From Balneolaceae bacterium (GTDB lineage Bacteria > Bacteroidota > Rhodothermia > Balneolales > Balneolaceae): a DNA stretch of 7,917 nt. Shown here piece by piece: positions 6,276 through 7,917 of the stretch. The stretch's first letter is position 1, and each line of letters starts with the position of its first letter. Made by a program: the position numbers and the translations under genes. The DNA lies in contig SLGA01000161.1 in the NCBI GenBank assembly GCA_007123985.1, forward strand, positions 1 through 7,917, given 5' to 3'. Below the pieces are notes generated by a model that made no database searches, was not told the DNA's origin, and was given only the letters and a program-made list of their open reading frames with translations.

Positions 6276-7487
6276 TTAACCTTGTTTAAAGTGTTTGCCG
6301 AGTTTTAATCCCTGTCCCTGGTAATTGCTCTTTATATCTGTTCCATACACAAAATCCGGGATTTCTGTGTTGGGTTCGAACGTCATACTACAAAATGTCT
6401 GTCCATGTTCAATCAAAAATGGTACATCGTGCGATCGAACCTCCAGAACTGCCCTTGCTCCTTTATCCTTTACTTCGCCTCCAAATCCACTATCGAAAAA
6501 CCCGGCATAGTGTGTTCGTAGTTCACCCGAACCGGTATCGTAAGCGATCATTTCGGCTGCAAGATGTTTGGGTATGCGGCACCTTTCACTGGATGCAAAT
6601 ATGTAGAATGCCTCCGGCTCAAGAATCAGGTGATCTTCACTGCTGCCAAGAATCGGTTCCCAGAAATCGGAAATTTCGTAGTGGTTGATGTTGTCTAAAT
6701 CGATCAAATCACGATGCTTTTTCGCCTTATAGCCGATAATATCATTTTCGTCACCTTTTAGATTCACCCTGAGAAAAAGCCCCTTATTCACATAAAGCTG
6801 ATCCATCGAAAGTGGTGTGCCGGTTTCATCAAAAAGTAGCGGATCGCTACCGTGGGTACGCAGCAGATCCTGATCAGACAAAATAGTGTGCCCATGGCGT
6901 ATGCGAAGCTGATTGAGTCTCTGCCCGGTGCGGACTTTTATCGGGAATGATTTAGGCACAACTTCCAGATACAGACGTCCTTTAAAACCGGGTTCAATCT
7001 CCTCAAATCGGTTCGAATAATCGGTTATTACTCTTGTAAAGATATCGAGACGGCCCGTGGTACTTTTCGGGTTTGCTTTCGCTGTCAAATTCTCTTCCGC
7101 AATCAGCCTGACTCCAGCTTCATTCGATACTCCTGCCTCTTTTTTATGAGGAGAGTAGTGCGATGCAGGCAGATTCAGCTGTTCGAGAAGCGGTATAATG
7201 TAAACACAATTCGGTTCGAGAACAGCACCCTCTTCAATGGAAAAATTATATTGATGAAGCTTGTCTATTTTTTGCTGTACAGTTTCATTTTCAGGCAAAA
7301 AACTGCTTCGAACCCGATAGGCTTTTTCACCAAGCCTGAGGTCGATGGAATTGGGCTGAAACTGATTGTCCTGGACCGGAAAACCATCCACACCGCTGAT
7401 TACCCCTGCCTGTGCCAATAATTTGAGCTTTTGAACCGGTAAAATACCTTTTGTTCGTAATGTAACTTCGCTGATGATATCTGACAT
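6276..7487 (-). CDS. dcd: 2'-deoxycytidine 5'-triphosphate deaminase, double-domain (fused) form
   Basis: This enzyme deaminates dCTP to dUTP, supplying the dUMP precursor for thymidylate synthesis in the cytoplasm. The 403-residue protein is the fused type, with two dUTPase/Dcd-like folds in one chain, and is about twice the length of E. coli Dcd (193). The N-terminal half has QPNSIDLRLG (44-53), NPKSTTGRLDIFTRVI (139-154), EPGFKGRLYLEV (165-176) and RTGQRLNQLR (186-195). The C-terminal half has FWEPI (275-279), YDTGSGELRTHYAGFFDSGFGG (316-337), ARAVLEVRS (344-352) and SNYQGQGLKLGKHF at the end. Glu175 and Glu348 each sit in a LEV motif equivalent to the catalytic Glu138 region of E. coli Dcd. 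The Ser/Arg of the RSSLAR-like motif is kept in the first half (Ser142, Arg146) but altered in the second. A segment of about 25 residues (108-133) seems extra compared with relatives as I recall them. It is the first gene of the operon with the [2Fe-2S] gene and rsmE. Confidence 0.92.
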   Translation of the reverse strand: MSDIISEVTLRTKGILPVQKLKLLAQAGVISGVDGFPVQDNQFQPNSIDLRLGEKAYRVRSSFLPENETVQQKIDKLHQYNFSIEEGAVLEPNCVYIIPLLEQLNLPASHYSPHKKEAGVSNEAGVRLIAEENLTAKANPKSTTGRLDIFTRVITDYSNRFEEIEPGFKGRLYLEVVPKSFPIKVRTGQRLNQLRIRHGHTILSDQDLLRTHGSDPLLFDETGTPLSMDQLYVNKGLFLRVNLKGDENDIIGYKAKKHRDLIDLDNINHYEISDFWEPILGSSEDHLILEPEAFYIFASSERCRIPKHLAAEMIAYDTGSGELRTHYAGFFDSGFGGEVKDKGARAVLEVRSHDVPFLIEHGQTFCSMTFEPNTEIPDFVYGTDIKSNYQGQGLKLGKHFKQG

Positions 7488-7581
7488 AAATTTATTTGAT
7501 CTTTTCTGCAGATCGAAGTTAACAATTTCTCTTCAGTTTTGAAGAGGAACTTAGGCTGATTTTGCAGAACAGATTACAGAT
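7488..7581. other. Structured spacer between the photolyase and dCTP deaminase genes
   Basis: This 94-base spacer holds three nested inverted repeats. The outer arms are TTCTGCA (7504-7510) with TGCAGAA (7563-7569). The middle arms are AAGTT (7516-7520) with AACTT (7548-7552). The inner arms are CTCTTCA (7529-7535) with TGAAGAG (7540-7546) around a 4-base loop. No T run follows on the minus strand, so it is not a classical terminator for the photolyase gene. It may still end or process that transcript, or regulate the downstream operon. No confident promoter is seen. Confidence 0.5.
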
Positions 7582-7917
7582 TTATTCAGTACGCTTAAGC
7601 ATTTTCAAAAAAATTTCTGATGAGTCTGAGATTTCCTTTTTTTCATCAGCTGACTTTTTGTTATCAAACATATTCACCATAAAATTTACACGCCCGCTGT
7701 TGTTGAATGTATCCCTCTGCTTATCCACAAAGTTCCAATAGAGATAGTTAAACGGACAGGCTTTCTCACCTGTTTTTTTCGAAACACTAAACTCACAATT
7801 CTTACAGTAGTCGCTCATTTTGTTGATGTAATTTCCCCCGGAAACATACGGTTTTGAAGCCAGCAATCCCCCATCGGCAAATGTACTCATCCCCAAAACA
7901 TTCGGTAGTTCTACCCA
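7582..7917 (-). CDS. Iron-sulfur photolyase / cryptochrome (PhrB, FeS-BCP type), C-terminal end
   Basis: Only the last 111 residues are present; the gene continues beyond the right edge. The frame is open to the last base (beginning WVELPNVLGMSTF), so the TTG at 7896 is not the start. The sequence matches the C-terminal FAD-binding helical domain of photolyase-related proteins: GMSTFADGG, KPYVSGGNYINKMSDYC, then ACPFNYLYWNF. Three cysteines, at codons 7804-7806, 7795-7797 and 7756-7758, are spaced 3 and 13 residues apart. This matches C438, C441 and C454 of Agrobacterium PhrB, which bind a [4Fe-4S] cluster; the fourth ligand (C350 there) would lie outside the window. Such proteins repair (6-4) photoproducts using light, FAD and a lumazine antenna. 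About 40 lysine- and acid-rich residues form the tail. Family is secure; repair versus light-sensing role is not resolved. Confidence 0.92.
   Translation of the reverse strand, partial: WVELPNVLGMSTFADGGLLASKPYVSGGNYINKMSDYCKNCEFSVSKKTGEKACPFNYLYWNFVDKQRDTFNNSGRVNFMVNMFDNKKSADEKKEISDSSEIFLKMLKRTE

Noticed and set aside
6395..6688. A 97-codon plus-strand frame inside dcd
   Set aside because: It is entirely antisense to the well-supported deaminase gene and has a low-complexity Arg/Pro/His-rich product with no family resemblance.
7146..7421. A 91-codon plus-strand frame inside dcd
   Set aside because: It is antisense to the conserved N-terminal half of the deaminase. The hydrophobic patch in its product is a by-product of the opposite strand's codons.
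7894..7896. TTG as the start of a 104-residue protein
   Set aside because: Upstream codons to the window edge encode WVELPNV, which continues the photolyase family match; the codon is an internal leucine.
1..7917. CRISPR array, tRNA, rRNA, insertion sequence, toxin-antitoxin or defence genes
   Set aside because: I found no regularly spaced repeats, cloverleaf or rRNA motifs, transposase motifs or terminal repeats. Nearly all the DNA is accounted for by housekeeping genes.

Overview
The window reads as ordinary chromosomal housekeeping DNA from a free-living bacterium, most likely in the Bacteroidota / Balneolota / Rhodothermota group. The reasons are the moderate, somewhat AT-rich composition, start codons preceded by A/T-rich leaders with almost no Shine-Dalgarno sequence, a standalone RNase E/G of the short type, an hslV-hslU pair, and a large cysteine-free exported S41 protease. 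The lineage is an inference from gene content and translation style. No rRNA or other phylogenetic marker is present.

Left half (plus strand): the 3' two thirds of an RNase E/G gene enter from the left edge (2-1267). They are followed closely by hslV (1302-1847) and hslU (1855-3264), which encode the proteolytic chamber and the AAA+ unfoldase of the HslUV (ClpQY) protease. Gaps of 34 and 7 bases suggest one transcript joining an RNA-decay enzyme to a protein-quality-control protease. A 176-base spacer with a sigma70-like promoter candidate and an inverted repeat then precedes a 625-residue exported carboxyl-terminal-processing protease (S41, 3441-5318). This gene ends at a good rho-independent terminator (5339-5372).

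Right half (minus strand, reading leftwards): first comes the C-terminal end of an iron-sulfur photolyase of the PhrB / FeS-BCP type (7582-7917, cut by the window edge). A 94-base spacer with nested inverted repeats follows. Then comes a compact three-gene operon: a double-domain 2'-deoxycytidine 5'-triphosphate deaminase (6276-7487), a 67-residue BFD-like [2Fe-2S] protein (6069-6272), and the 16S rRNA m3U1498 methyltransferase rsmE (5377-6069). The last two are coupled by a TGATG stop/start overlap. The S41 gene and rsmE converge on the terminator region.

I see no mobile element, CRISPR array, tRNA, rRNA or defence cluster, and no clear new system. The points most worth following are a duplicated N-terminal helical module in the S41 protease, an extra segment of about 25 residues in the dCTP deaminase, the small [2Fe-2S] protein coupled to rsmE, the extended HslV propeptide, the RNase-HslUV gene linkage, and the structured spacer between the photolyase and the deaminase.
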